Assembly: GCA_002633025.1 (NCBI GenBank)
Contig: NMRB01001628.1
Coordinates: 1-64,000 of the forward strand
Source: Notospermus geniculatus
Lineage: Eukaryota; Nemertea; Pilidiophora; Heteronemertea; Lineidae
Direction: 5' to 3'
Length of the DNA: 64,000 nt
In this document: positions 23,601-34,013 of the stretch, in pieces
How the letters are laid out: every line of letters begins with the position of its first letter
How positions within the stretch are numbered: the first letter of the stretch is position 1
The notes under the pieces: model-generated
The model's database searches: none
Told to the model about the DNA's origin: nothing
Seen by the model: only the letters and a program-made list of their open reading frames with translations
Program-made: the position numbers and the translations under genes

Positions 23601-25060
23601 TGAGACTGAAATGTGTTCAGTTGAAACGAGGTTCATTTCGACTGTCCCTAGTCAAATATTCTGGATGATATTTTTTGCTCTTCTCTGGAGACAGATGAGA
23701 TGACGTTCATTTTGATATGAACTTATGGATTGTTTGTATCAACCCGACAGTTGAGTTCTTTATCAACCCCAATTGTTGGATCTTTCAACTCAACTGTTGG
23801 GTTGTTTGTAACCAACCACATGGTTGCAACAACCCTTAGTAGAGTTATTTGGCCTTCATTGCTTAACTGTCGCAATGCAAAAAGACCGCAACTCTTAAAA
23901 TTCAACTTAGCCAATAGGCCGAGAAGCTGTGTAGAGTTCAGTTTGATAGGGTAGACCAATATGCACAGCACAGAATCTTTTGCATGGTATTGGTTCAGAG
24001 AAAACCGACGCTGTACAATTATTGTCTTTATAATTCTGAAAGGGAAACATTCACAACCTATAATTTGTATCTCAGATTTCAAACAATAGTTTATCAATAT
24101 TCTTATGTGTTTGCTTTCGTAAGTCAGCGTTTCTGTAATATTTTTTTGCAAATTGCAACACTGTTATCTCGTCAGGCCCAACTGGTGGCCCGCACTGATC
24201 TAGTTTATTTGCGATGACCAATATCTCGATTCGATGTTATTGATATCTCAAGCGTGAGATACGTTGCGTATCGGGAGGCTTAACACGCTATTTGTCTCAG
24301 GTAGAGTCACAAATATATCAGGTTTTGCCACTAGACAGATGCTTTCTCGATTCGAGATATTATTATCTCAAATACAAGATATTTGTGTTTCAAAGGGCTT
24401 CAAGACAGCACTTATCTCAAGTGGAGATGAATATTTTTCTGTGTGTGTAGAGAATAATAGCTGCAATTTGCAAGGATCACAACTCGGATTCCTCTATTGT
24501 CAAAAACGAACAGCCCCTTTAAAGCATTATAATATTGGGAATGTTAACTATACGGTTTGCATCCCGTTATGGAAGTTTTTTTGTGGGTGTGCATTAAGAA
24601 ATTTTATTTGTATTCGTGTTCATTTCTAGGTAGAAAAGGTAACCCTTCTGTTTGAATTCTGTGTAGCTATATGAGTAGTGAGATCCACTCAAAACGGATG
24701 GATATGTGGTACAAAAATATTTGTTCCTTTGAGAGCGAAATCAACTATTCCTCTGAACGTCGAAACAGTCACGAACATGGTACTAAATACTCTCATTATT
24801 ATCACACTTTTGTTTCATTTTCAGGTTTTACATTTGACAAGAAAAAACTACTCAACTCATCAGAGGAAAGACCACAAATTATCGCCCGTGATCGCTTTGA
24901 GTGCATTGCTAAATGTATTATTGACAGATCGTGTCGATCTGTGACCTTGGCACATATGACCAAATGTTGTCTATTTCATCTTCCTCGAAAAATCGGTCGT
25001 GTTGACAATCAAAGAGAAGAATGTCCAAGTTGGAAATTACGAGCAATAGAATATGAGTAG
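17675..25060 (+). CDS. Secreted LamG-like plus PAN/apple domain protein, four exons
   Basis: Exons 17675-17762, 18020-18062, 21411-21952 and 24825-25060 join in frame (phases 1, 2, 1) to give 302 aa ending TAG at 25058. Residues 1-25 form a signal peptide (a short basic start, then VIIIIISGALLG). Residues about 30-225 read like a concanavalin-A/LamG fold: ADFNGDDSYLR near the start, then WQYIVVTFDFTSVTTNVFLNG, the usual W-x-H-V-A-x-T-F-D...V-N-G strand pair. Residues about 226-302 resemble a PAN/apple module, with Cys spacing ECIAKCII...CRSV...CCLFHL. Together they suggest an extracellular carbohydrate- or protein-binding lectin-like protein. The exon 1-2 link is inferred from splice phase and domain continuity. 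A complete hAT transposon begins at the base after the stop codon. The exact ligand and orthology are unknown. Confidence 0.75.
18541..18752 (-). mobile_element. tRNA-derived SINE
   Basis: The minus strand reads GGGAGCCACGGTGGTGTAGTGGTT (an A-box-like segment) and later GGGTTCGAATCCCG (B box), followed by a non-tRNA body with TGGGCAGGTCTCTTTGCC and CACCCAGGTGTATAAATGGG. The tRNA-like head has no proper cloverleaf 3' arm before the body, so this is a SINE rather than a tRNA gene. Confidence 0.8.
19198..19431 (-). mobile_element. tRNA(Ser)-like SINE
   Basis: The minus strand begins AAGCCCGGTGGTCGAGTGG, followed by GTTCGACTCC (B box), then a body with GGTCCGTCGGATGGGAC and CCGTGGTCCCTTGTATACC. 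The head has the GGTCGAGTGGTTAGCGC form of serine tRNAs, and the body marks it as a SINE. Confidence 0.8.
20022..20238. mobile_element. Short inverted-repeat element
   Basis: Ends GGCCTGTCAGATTGAGCGGA and its imperfect inverse at 20205-20238, with arms of about 55 bp. No coding sequence; target duplication not resolved. Confidence 0.6.
21205..21355. mobile_element. MITE with GGGAGGTTTCGAA ends
   Basis: Arms of about 60 bp: GGGAGGTTTCGAAATCAAAC at the left, and its inverse ending TTCGAAACCTCCC at the right. It lies 55 bp upstream of the main LamG exon. An open frame running from here into that exon is not evidence of coding, because a good acceptor lies at 21409-21410. Confidence 0.75.
21953..24824. 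other. Intron 3 of the LamG-PAN gene
   Basis: A 2.9-kb intron. At about 22110-22386 there is an inverted-repeat element (ACTGTTAGAAAAAAAACAG-like end against CTGTTTTTTTCCAACACTG, with the internal pair CAGCAGAGTTTCAAGCA and its inverse). A larger element at 23307-24522 is listed separately. The remaining sequence shows no exon. Confidence 0.55.
23307..24522. mobile_element. 1.2-kb inverted-repeat element with TCTCAAnnTGAGAT array
   Basis: Ends of about 130 bp are inverted: AAAGGGCTGTTCGTTTTCG on the left against CGAACAGCCCCTTT on the right, and AATCTGAGTTGTGATCC against GGATCACAACTCGGATT. Between them, self-complementary words such as ATCTCAAGTTGAGAT recur many times (23410-23620 and 24230-24430). 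A central section (about 23730-23830) repeats variants of CAACCCAACAGTTGAGTT. No coding capacity. Confidence 0.75.
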
Positions 25061-25628
25061 CAGGGGCGGATCCAGGATTTTAGCAAAGGGGGGGCGCAGA
25101 TATCGGAGGCGGCGGAGCCGTCACTGCACGCGCCGTAGGCGCGTCCTCAACGGGGGGTCTTGGGGGCCTCCCCCAGAAAATTTTGAAATCTAGAAGCCCT
25201 GAAACGCGATTTCCCGTCATTTCGGAACGCAAATCAAGTCCTGTCGGTGCTTCGAAAACCGCCTTTTGAATGGCATAAAACCAACGAAAATTGCAAATTA
25301 ATGTACAACTGACAAGTCCATGCGATCAAGACGGCAGCTCACACGACAGCGAACAATCACATTCCAAAATTTGACACTATACATACTTGTAAAAAAAGCA
25401 TCAACACAATTAACTGGAAAACTGTATTCAAAAAAAAAAGAATTAAGATCCCAAGAACGACACTTAATATCACACATTATTCAGTCAGTTTTGATGTAAC
25501 AGTACACCATGCTGAGTTCAGTAAACCAAATTCAGAAAGTCAGTTCTGATGTTTCAGAACAAAGCACAAGAAACATCACCAATCATGGGGAAAAACACAC
25601 AAAAATGCTAAGTGAAACGTCACACAAA

Positions 25629-27940
25629 TTACTTCTCACGAAGTGGATTCAAAAACAGCATCCTGCGCGGATATCTGTTCGCATATATGTCAATGATCTT
25701 ATTCACGTCAAGCTTGATGTCCCGATGGACATATAACAGGACCAGAGCGTTGAAGCGGTCCTCTGTCATCATACTTCTGAAGTCATTTTTTACAAATCTC
25801 AGTGCCGAATTGGCCCTCTCAACGGACGCACTTGTGGCTGCAACAGTAAGTAACATCTGAAGAATGCAGCAGATATTTGGAAACATTTGGCGCAAATGGC
25901 TTGCATCAATGGCCTTCAACATGTTCAAGGTGTCCGATATTGTGGAAGGTTTCTGATTCTCGCTGGACCAGTGCAGTGTCCAAAGTTTAACCTCCTGATT
26001 GAATGATGCCCGACTTGGGATGTTTTCCTGGTAGTGCTGGAGAATGCGTCTAGAAGACTCTTCGTCTGCCTCACCAACATTCGAGGGTAGGAGATAGAGA
26101 GCCTGAATAACGTTGGAACTTCTTCCAGAGAATCGGTCATTTAGCTGTTGGATCAGATCATCCAAGAAAGGAATAAAGATCGTCCTACGATAGTACTCTT
26201 CTGGCGTGGTGAATTCGACATCACTACGGAGAGTTTGACGTGATGCAGTTCTTGGCATTTTCAGTGGCTGACCGGCTGTTTCAGCCATTGCGATGCATTT
26301 TCTGTATATGTCGGCGAATTCAATCTCAGCATTGTCACGGACCTGCTGTAGCTGCCTGGTAACCAAAGTTACTTTTTCGTACGCCTTTATGATCTCAATT
26401 GAGCTTCCTTGTAGTTGCATTGCCATTCTTTTCGTAAATCCAAAAATGTACGCACATGACTGGAATGCTACAATGAACCCTGCACTCCTCAGCTGGTTCG
26501 CAATGCCGGAGCCTTCTCTCACAGATTTTGGGTCGAATTTTATCTCTGGATTGTCGTTTCTCTCAATTTTATCCAGGCAGTGCAACACACAGTCGTACAA
26601 AGCTTCGAGATCTTCAAAGGCCGTGTGCCTTTCGATCCAGCGAGTTTCACACAGAGGTTTGACCTTGGTCTTTTTCACACTGGTATCACGAGTTCCTGCC
26701 TTTGCCAGTTCATCAATAGATGCCTCCAACGTCCTCTGTCTCTTGGATGAGAACTTGAAAAAAATTCCCAGGGATTGCATGTTGCATACCATTGTGTGAA
26801 TTTCAGGAACTGCCGAAGCCTTGGAGAGACACAAGTTTAACTGGTGCGATGCACAATGAAAATAACATGCAGCTTCATTTCCCGTTTTCTGCTGGAACTG
26901 AACGGCAGCCCCTTTTTCTTTGCCAGACATGTTGGATGCCCCGTCGTACGTTTGCGATGTGCAGAGATTGGTATCAAGACCGGCTGTCTCCAACGTTTCT
27001 ATGATCAGATTAGCGATGGTGGCTCCTTTGATGTCTTCACACTTCACAAACTCCAGTAATCTTTCTACGGCAACTTCATTTCTCGTGTAGCGAACAACGA
27101 TTCCAAGTTGTTCCCAATTGGAGCTATCAGTCACCTCATCTGCAGACACGCCGTAGTACGCTCCTTCTGGTTGTACTTTTATTTCCTCAACTATGACACC
27201 TTGTACGAAATCTCTAATACAGTCCAACAGTTCATTTTGAGTTGTCTTGGAGATGTAGCTTGCGTTTCGCTGGCATGACTCCAGATGTTGCCGCAGCGGG
27301 TCATCAGTTTCGCACATGAGACGGAGCAATTCCTTGAAATTGCCTCTGTTTGCATTAGGATCGTCGTCAAGAATAGGACCGTCATCTCTGTGACCTCTTA
27401 GCGCAATCCCCTGGCGACCACAGTATTCGATCGCACGTATGATGGATGCAAGAAATCGTCGATTTTTTTCCACTGTGGCTGTTGCACTAGTTGAAAGGCA
27501 CTGGTCCACACGTGATGCTGAGTGTTCCATAGTGGAAATGAAAGCATCAAGCCTAGCATTGGCATCTTTGTGGTAGTGTAACACTGAATGTTTGTTCAGA
27601 TCATTGCTTGCATCCTTCCAGTTGCTGTAAGGTCGCGTGATCAACAGGTTTGCCTTGGTACCCTTATGCGCAGGCATAGGAAACAAGATACATGCCAGAC
27701 AGAAAAGACCATCTAATTCTTTCGAATAAGCAACGAACTTGTGACTTTCGAACCACTCGTGCTTGCAATACCGATTCATTGTGCCTGATGTCCTGCGCTT
27801 GTCCTTGTATATCTTTGGTGGGAACTGGAAACTTTTATCTGGTGTCCGATTCTTTATGAGTAGCATCTTCATGTCATCACTCAGCGCTGTCTTCGTGTTC
27901 ACGTATGTCGCAATGTCATTCGAAGTAGCTTCTGCGGCCG
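25629..27940 (-). CDS. hAT transposase (TTF zinc finger, DUF4371-type, hAT dimerisation)
   Basis: A single long exon of about 770 aa, open from an acceptor at 27941-27942 to the stop at 25629. No ATG lies near its 5' end, so an upstream exon probably supplies the start. The N-terminus has a TTF-type zinc finger (NRYCKHEWFESHKFVAYS, then LFCLACILFP). The catalytic core has YYGVSADEVTDSS (first Asp) and SQTYDGASNMSG (second Asp). The C-terminus has the hAT dimerisation signature TSASVERANSALRFVKNDFR. It is of the ZMYM1/THAP12-like hAT type that cuts and pastes its own element. No frameshift or stop interrupts it, so it could be active or recently active. It sits inside matching TIRs and a target duplication. 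Confidence 0.9.
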
Positions 27941-28074
27941 CTGAAACGTAAAAGAACCGGCATAACTATTTGGTTTTCCGTCTTCAACTTCCAAAAGCTC
28001 CATTATAGCAAAATATCAAAAACCTATTTCCCCCAAGTGGTCGGAAAATTCCTCATGTAAATGAAAGTAAGAAC

Positions 28075-28548
28075 CTGCTGTAGCTGTAAGTTGTCCTCAA
28101 GACGGTCATGATTGTTAGTGAAGTCGTCTACTGTATCCTCGGGCGGTTCTGAGGTCGGCCTGACGCTTGAATCTCTCTCATCCACGGGCGGGGCCGAGGT
28201 TGGGCTTGAATCTCTCTCATCCACGGGCGGGGCTGAGGTTGGGCTTGAATCTCTCTCATCCACGGGTGAGGCTGAGGTTGGGCTTGAATCTCTCTCATCC
28301 ACGGGTGGGGCTGAGGTTGGCCTTGAATCTCTCTCTACTACGGGCGGGGCTGACGTAACACTTGACTCTCCATCATCTGCAGGTGAGGTAACGCTAGAAT
28401 TTTCTGTTACACCAGGATCAACCACACGAACTGAAGCAAAGAAATGCATGGAATTCACTCCTCGTACCGATTCAAACGACAGTGAGCCATTACAGTATGG
28501 CGGGGCATGGGCTTGGCTCCTTTTCAGCGGCAGGCTGGTTGCGCGCAC
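28075..28548 (-). CDS. Possible upstream exon of the hAT transposase, with 13-aa tandem repeat
   Basis: An open minus-strand frame with five copies of a 39-bp unit encoding variants of TSAPPVDERDSSP, followed by an acidic stretch (DRLEDNLQLQQ) and a donor-like CAG|GTTCTT near 28075. The first in-frame ATG is near 28451. The phase at this donor does not match the acceptor of the transposase exon (0 versus 1), so the link is unproven. It lies inside the hAT element. Confidence 0.4.
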
Positions 28549-29873
28549 ATCATCCGTGCCTTAGGACGATGTTGCATGCCGATGCCTATCATGAATGATG
28601 GTCAACCTCTGGTCAAGTTTCAATCATTTTACGTGGTCAAGTTTCAATATTCATCTTGTCGCCTACTCACCTCGTTTTGGTTGAGTAACGAAAAAATCGA
28701 CGATAGTACGGGTTGGGCGCGGACGACGTTTTTCAGCCATAACTTAAAGATATGACAATGACAGAAGAACAGCACGTGGATAGCTACTACGCCCGGCAAT
28801 TGGCTTCGGCTGCAGCAAGCTTGCACATGCTACATCATGTTTTATCACCTCGTCTACGGCTCACACACTGCCCGTGCGTGACTTTAGACTACTACTGAGG
28901 CCTATCTCAAGTCAATCACTGCCAAGTGAAGATGAATTTATTGTCGTGCATACATGTACATGTAGCCTAGAGATCGTCTTGTCAGTAACACACGTGGCGA
29001 GTGGCTGTTATGTCATTGTGTAATTTGAGCGGCGGTGGGCAGCTGCTTGGGCTATGCACAAAGTGTCAGTGGCGCCGGAACCTGTCACCTGTCGCCGTAG
29101 GAGCTAAATATCAGTTACTGGAAAAACATTGGTCTGCGAAATTAAGGGGGGGGGGGCGTGCGCCGCGTGCGTCCCCCCCTAAATCCGCGCCTGAGTAGGA
29201 TCTACGTCAAACCTCTGAGTAAAGGCGGTGACAGACTGGCGCGTAAGCTATGCGTCGGGAAAGTGTTAAACCAATCAGGGAGCCAGTACCACTGACCAAA
29301 GAATCTGACTGGCGGAACGCCTGCACGACGCGTCTGTCACCGGCTTAATACTGTTCCTCCTCAGGTTATAACGACAGTTCATTAAATATTCTTAGATCAG
29401 CGGAACACTTTTCTCACCATGTGACTGGAAACCGTTTCACGTGGTACATAATAAACAATTATCTCACTTCAACTAAATCTCAATAAAAGAATATAACATG
29501 TACTGCCCGTTGTACACGTAGGATTTTTCTTGTACTAAAATTACTTTCTCCTCGCCTCTAAGGAGTCAGTCCAGAGTATGCAGACCAAATATCCACATAT
29601 TATTCGATGTAGTGTTTAGAACAATCGTAACGTGTTTTTCACATTGAACTGGCCAAAGGTACTTGGCTGACCTCTTGTCACTAAACTGTAATGGCATGAT
29701 CACAAATAATAATGTTACACAACCTCGGCAGCCAGTGTCATGGCTGACCAGCTTTGGCTGACACCATGAAAGAGCTTCAAGTCAGTGTTTGGTCACATTT
29801 GAACTGCCGGTCAAACGGGCCATGGCCACAACAACCAAACCTCGGAAAGTTGTCATTAGAGTTGTTGCTAAAG

Positions 29874-30090
29874 CCCGAATCACACTGCCACGATTCCGAC
29901 CACGATGCCTCTACGAATTCTCTGAAATATTTTCGTAGAGGGATCGTGGCCTTAGTGTTACAATGGGTGCGGATTATCACGAAAAACAAGAAGTCTATAG
30001 GAAGGCATCACGAAGCCTAAAGGAACACCACGAAAGCATTTCGTAGAGGCATCGTGGTCGGAATCGTGGCAGTGTGAATTGGGCTTTATT
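29874..30090. mobile_element. MITE, TA target, Tc1/mariner-like size
   Basis: About 217 bp with inverted arms of about 45 bp: AAGCCCGAATCACACTGCCA and its near inverse ending TTGGGCTT, plus GTGGTCGGAATCGTGG. TA flanks both sides. No coding sequence. Confidence 0.65.
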
Positions 30091-30359
30091 CCTAACAGTC
30101 CGCGACACCTGACTGTCCGCGTGAAATGCGACACCAGGCACACCATAATAGCCAATAGTCGCAATTATAGTGGTAACGTTAATACGGCTTCTTACAACTC
30201 ATTACTAAATTACTCCAAGTCACGCGATACCAAGAATGGGCAGCATTAAACATGCTGGCTAAGTGGATTCGAACCCGCAACAGTTGTCTGCGATAAATGG
30301 ATAGTAATCCCTGCCTGGGTTGGGCTTAATTTGCATGGTAAAGTCCGAGCTCAACTGTT

Positions 30360-30530
30360 TCGCTTGGACTGTCGCGTTCACGTTTCACTTTTCTCGCGTA
30401 ACACTTCACGTTTTCCTTTCGTTCCTCGGAGAAAGCATGCCACAGGACAGGACGTAATGTGTGTCTCGTTGTGCGCTGAATCGAGGAACGAAAGGAAAAC
30501 GTGAAGCGTGGCGCGTGAAAAGTGAAACTT
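30360..30530. mobile_element. Short inverted-repeat element
   Basis: Arms carry GTTCACGTTTCACTTTTC.CGCG and AACGTGAAG.GTGGCGCG in opposite orientation, with CTTTCGTTCCTCG against CGAGGAACGAAAG in the inner stem. It truncates the Harbinger-type transposase remnant at its right. Confidence 0.65.
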
Positions 30531-30786
30531 GAACTTCTATGGAACAGGAGCCTGAGAAAACCAAGGCAAAGTGAGGTACTAGACGGGTGAGAGTTCTTGT
30601 GACAAAGGCTTCACTGACCCGGAACAGAAATCCAAGCATGGAATATGATGGATACTGTCTCATCCATATCAAGAACATGAGCAATTTGTTCATCGGTGCC
30701 AATGGGTCTGGCCGTCTCCCAGGTAATAACTGTGGGCGGAAAATATCAAAGAGGGCGTGAAAACGTTCAACAGTAACGCCACTCAA
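30531..30786 (-). pseudogene. Harbinger/HARBI1-like transposase N-terminal remnant
   Basis: The minus strand encodes about 80 aa: VTVERFHALFDIFRPQL, KLLMFLIWMRQYPSYSMLG, FLFRVSEAFVTRTLTRLVP. This is the helix-turn-helix segment found before the DDE domain of HARBI1/IS5-like (DDE_Tnp_4) transposases. It is cut short by the inverted-repeat element at 30360-30530, and no DDE domain follows. It is a dead fragment. Confidence 0.65.
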
Positions 30787-31195
30787 GAGTCCAAAATAAC
30801 CTTGGCCTCTGATTCAGATACCCGATGACGTCAGTTCCCTCGCCGGGCACGTAAAACGTTCCAAACAGCGCATTGTATATATCACCAAAGTTTATATCAC
30901 CGTCATTAAATGAACAATTGATTGTTCAAACTCTTGTCGTTCACACTCATAAGCCACCAAAAGCAATGCTGCTTCATCCATGATAAACACATACAATACG
31001 ATGAATGTCAATATTGTTTCTCCCCACGCCACACAAAGAACTAATTATTGATACATAATCGGTGTTCAAGCGAGCGCATTACCCGCGGATTATGAGTGAT
31101 CAGATTTCCGCCTAATTGACTATTGACTGCAGGTAGGCTATTATACTGGTGTTTCTTGTCACATTTCACGCGGACAGTTAGGGATCCCGGACTGT

Positions 31196-31466
31196 TACAC
31201 TGAAAAAAAATTTCGGCTCATGTCGAGTACTTTGGGCTACTCATCAGTCATTTTGTCCGTGAGATGAGTAGAAAGGTACTAATTGGGTACTAATTGGGTA
31301 CTCATCGGGCCAAGAAGCTGCATTTGGAGTTCCTTGCTACTCGCTATAAGTATCTTTCTACTCGCTACCAGTACCTTTCTACTCAATATGAGTACCTTTC
31401 TACTCATCTCACGGACAAAACGAGTACCCCGAAGGTACTCAACATGATTAGGATTTTTTTTTCAGT
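31196..31466. mobile_element. MITE with CACTGAAAAAAAA ends, TA target
   Basis: About 270 bp with ends CACTGAAAAAAAATT and its inverse TTTTTTTTCAGTG, flanked by TA. The inner arms pair through GTCCGTGAGATGAGTAGAAA and its inverse. It contains several copies of a GGTACTAATTG / TACCTTTCTACTC motif. No coding sequence. Confidence 0.8.
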
Positions 31467-31979
31467 GTAGGAATAAGCATCAACTCTATCACAACAGTTG
31501 GCCACATCGGACAGTCGCAGGAAATGGTGATGTAATCATTATGTAATACAAGATATGAAACCAGACATGCGGTAAAGGCTTATATAACAAGTTGTAGGCC
31601 TGAGGTAAATTAAACTAGTACCATTCTAGAGTACCATTCAGGAAATGTTCCCTCCTGCAGGTATTGTGCTGGTATGACATGTATGACAATGCTACCGGTA
31701 GGCCATATCCGAGGCAGGGGCAGGAAGGCTGGGTTTACATTGGGGCACACGCGACACGAACACGGAGACGAACAAAGGTTTCATGGTGATGAATCCTTTG
31801 TGAAGCCATTGTTCGCCTGCGTGTCCGTGTCGCGTGTGCCTCGATGTAAACCCAGCCTAAGGACAACGATCTGATACTGGTCTAGGCCAATGATTAATTG
31901 TAACATGGATTGGTACACTGTGGTAAACGCGAACAATGGTCAAATCCTTTGGCATTAAGAGTCGGGCGACAGTTGTAAT

Positions 31980-32610
31980 ACCCGTTGTACACGGTCCAAT
32001 TTTTTAGTAATAAAATTTCTGTACTAAAAAATTGGACCGTGTGCAACGGGAAATTTGATGAAATTTTCTATTACAAAAAAATATTACCATAATAGGACCT
32101 GTCCTATTTTTTTAGTACTAAATGAAACATTTGGACTGAAATCGAACGTGTACATCGGGGTAATATTATTTTAGTACAATTAAGCCCTTGTGGGTCAAAC
32201 AATGTTTATGCGTCCTACGCGGATATTGGTATTTCATGATTTCTCCATCATTTTGCGGGTAGGAGAGTTAAATCTATCCATGCAGGCCTGTCGTGGATTG
32301 ATTTTGAATTGTATTATGTAGCCGTTGACCAAAATAAGCAACCGCAATGAAGTAATCCTTGTACCGGTAGCCTATACCATGACATAATTTTTGGCCATGT
32401 GGAAATTCAGGAAGGTTGTGCTTGCTAAAATAATGGTTGTAGCAGCTGTACAGGAGCCATTGCGGGCAGTAACCTTCATTGGAAGGATGGCATTTTCGAA
32501 AAGGCAGTAAAATTTATTACCGTGTACAACAGGGCCCATAGCAGAAAAATCGTACGAAAAGTTATTACTAAAAGTTAGTAATAAAAAATTGGACCGTGTA
32601 CAACGGGCAT
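31980..32610. mobile_element. Inverted-repeat element with CCCGTTGTACACGGTCC ends
   Basis: The left end (31981-32016) has CCCGTTGTACACGGTCCA and is followed at once by its own inverse at about 32023-32052. A third copy closes the element at about 32586-32608. About 630 bp, with AT-rich stretches containing TTTAGTAATAAAA. The target duplication is not clear. Confidence 0.65.
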
Positions 32611-32677
32611 AATACAGTCCACCTTTTGTACTCTTGAGCGACAGTTGGTTTAGTAACAGTCCCTGAACAGTCGCAGG

Positions 32678-34013
32678 TAGTATCCATTCTATGGACTGAG
32701 TCCAAATGGACTGAGTAACTTGGACTGAGTGCCAAAATGTGAAAAATGCAAGAAACAAGCCGTTTTGTGATATTATATCAAAGAATACTGCCTAGATACT
32801 GATAAGACTAGTACTCCCCCTCATTTTTCTCCAGCAAAAGCGAACGAAAGCAACAGAATGAGCAGAAAAAAGCGAGTTTAGTGAGTTACGTTCCACTTAC
32901 ATTCTGCATTTTAGAATCAACACTTCTGGGTATCGGTATTTCCAAGAAATGTCATGGGACGAGGTAGCCCCATTTCGAATCACTCGCAGGACGGCATGCA
33001 CGGCCTGTTTCACGTGTGTATAGGAGCAACCTTTGGAACGAGGTTGCAAAATTCCCCTCATCACATTCCGTGAATCGTTAATACCTCGAAAGGCGTGCCA
33101 CATGACGCGACGTCGTCATGTTTTGTTGCTATTTATAGACTAAGTGCGGAGCTCAATTGGTTGATGTAACTTGGGAATTTAAAGCTGAACTTAATAGATA
33201 TAAACCCCAAGCGGCAGAGGTAGAAATTACAAACAACCATCCGCCATGTTTTGAACAGCCACCAAACATCATACACCCTCTCGGACGGTCACAGTTGGTT
33301 TCACTTGCCACCACGCTCTTGAACAGTAAAGATCTCAGCACAGCTGTCAAATGAGAAAAAACGAAAAATAATCCGTGACAGTACCAAGATTCGAACCCAC
33401 ACACCCCTGATCGATTGGCGATCCTTTTTCTGTATGCGCCACGAAGACTGCTTGCTTGCACAGCGGCAATTCCGATCGCTTTATTTCCTCATGGAGATCT
33501 TCAAAACTACAACGGCTTTTACTGTAGATCGGCGCCGTTGTATGCAAGCAGTCTTCGTGGCGCAAATAGAAAGAGGTCGGCCAACTGGTCAGGGGTTGGT
33601 GGGTTCGAATCTCGGAACCATCAAAGATTATTTTTCTTTTTTTCTCATCTGGCGGTTGTGCTGAGATCTGTACTGTTCAAGAGCGTGGTGGCGAGTGAAA
33701 CCAACTGTGACCGTCCGAGAGGGTGTATTCATGTTCGGTGGCTGTTCAAAACATGGCGGATGGTTGTTTGTAATTTCTACCTCTGCCGCTTGGGGTTTAT
33801 ATCTATTAAGTTCAGCTTTAAGGTCGGCTTAGCGAAGTACAAAATGTTGTAATTTTGTTTTTCTTAACTCTTTTCACGTTCTACATATTGAAGATAACCA
33901 TTTCTTACCAATTTATGGTGATAACGTTTCATTATTATTGTTTATATCATTTTTGGCACTGAGTCCAAGTTACTCAGTCCATTTGGACTCGGTCCATAGA
34001 ATGGATACTACCC
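32678..34013. mobile_element. Inverted-repeat element containing a nested SINE-like foldback
   Basis: Outer arms of about 64 bp (AGTATCCATTCTATGGACTG and its inverse at 33950-34013) enclose an inner foldback of about 33150-33840. The inner arms are about 320 bp and include CGAAGACTGCTTGC, GGGTTCGAATCT (a B-box-like word) and CCTCTCGGACGGTCACAG in both orientations. It looks like two head-to-head SINE-like copies inside another element. Confidence 0.65.

Larger units (their letters stand above)
25061..29193. mobile_element. Complete hAT transposon with 5-bp target duplication
   Basis: A 4,133-bp element. The left end CAGGGGCGGATCCAGGA and right end TTTAGGGGGGGACGC (minus-strand start CAGGCGCGGATTTAGG) are inverted. 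AGTAG is duplicated at 25056-25060 and 29194-29198. CAGGGGCGGAT termini are common among invertebrate hAT elements, and the 5-bp duplication fits the hAT5-type group. It carries the transposase at 25629-27940 on the minus strand and abuts the stop codon of the LamG-PAN gene. Confidence 0.9.

Noticed and set aside
32372-32758. 128-aa minus-strand frame
   Set aside because: It overlaps the end of the CCCGTTGTACACGG inverted-repeat element and the TIR of the next one, with no protein similarity.
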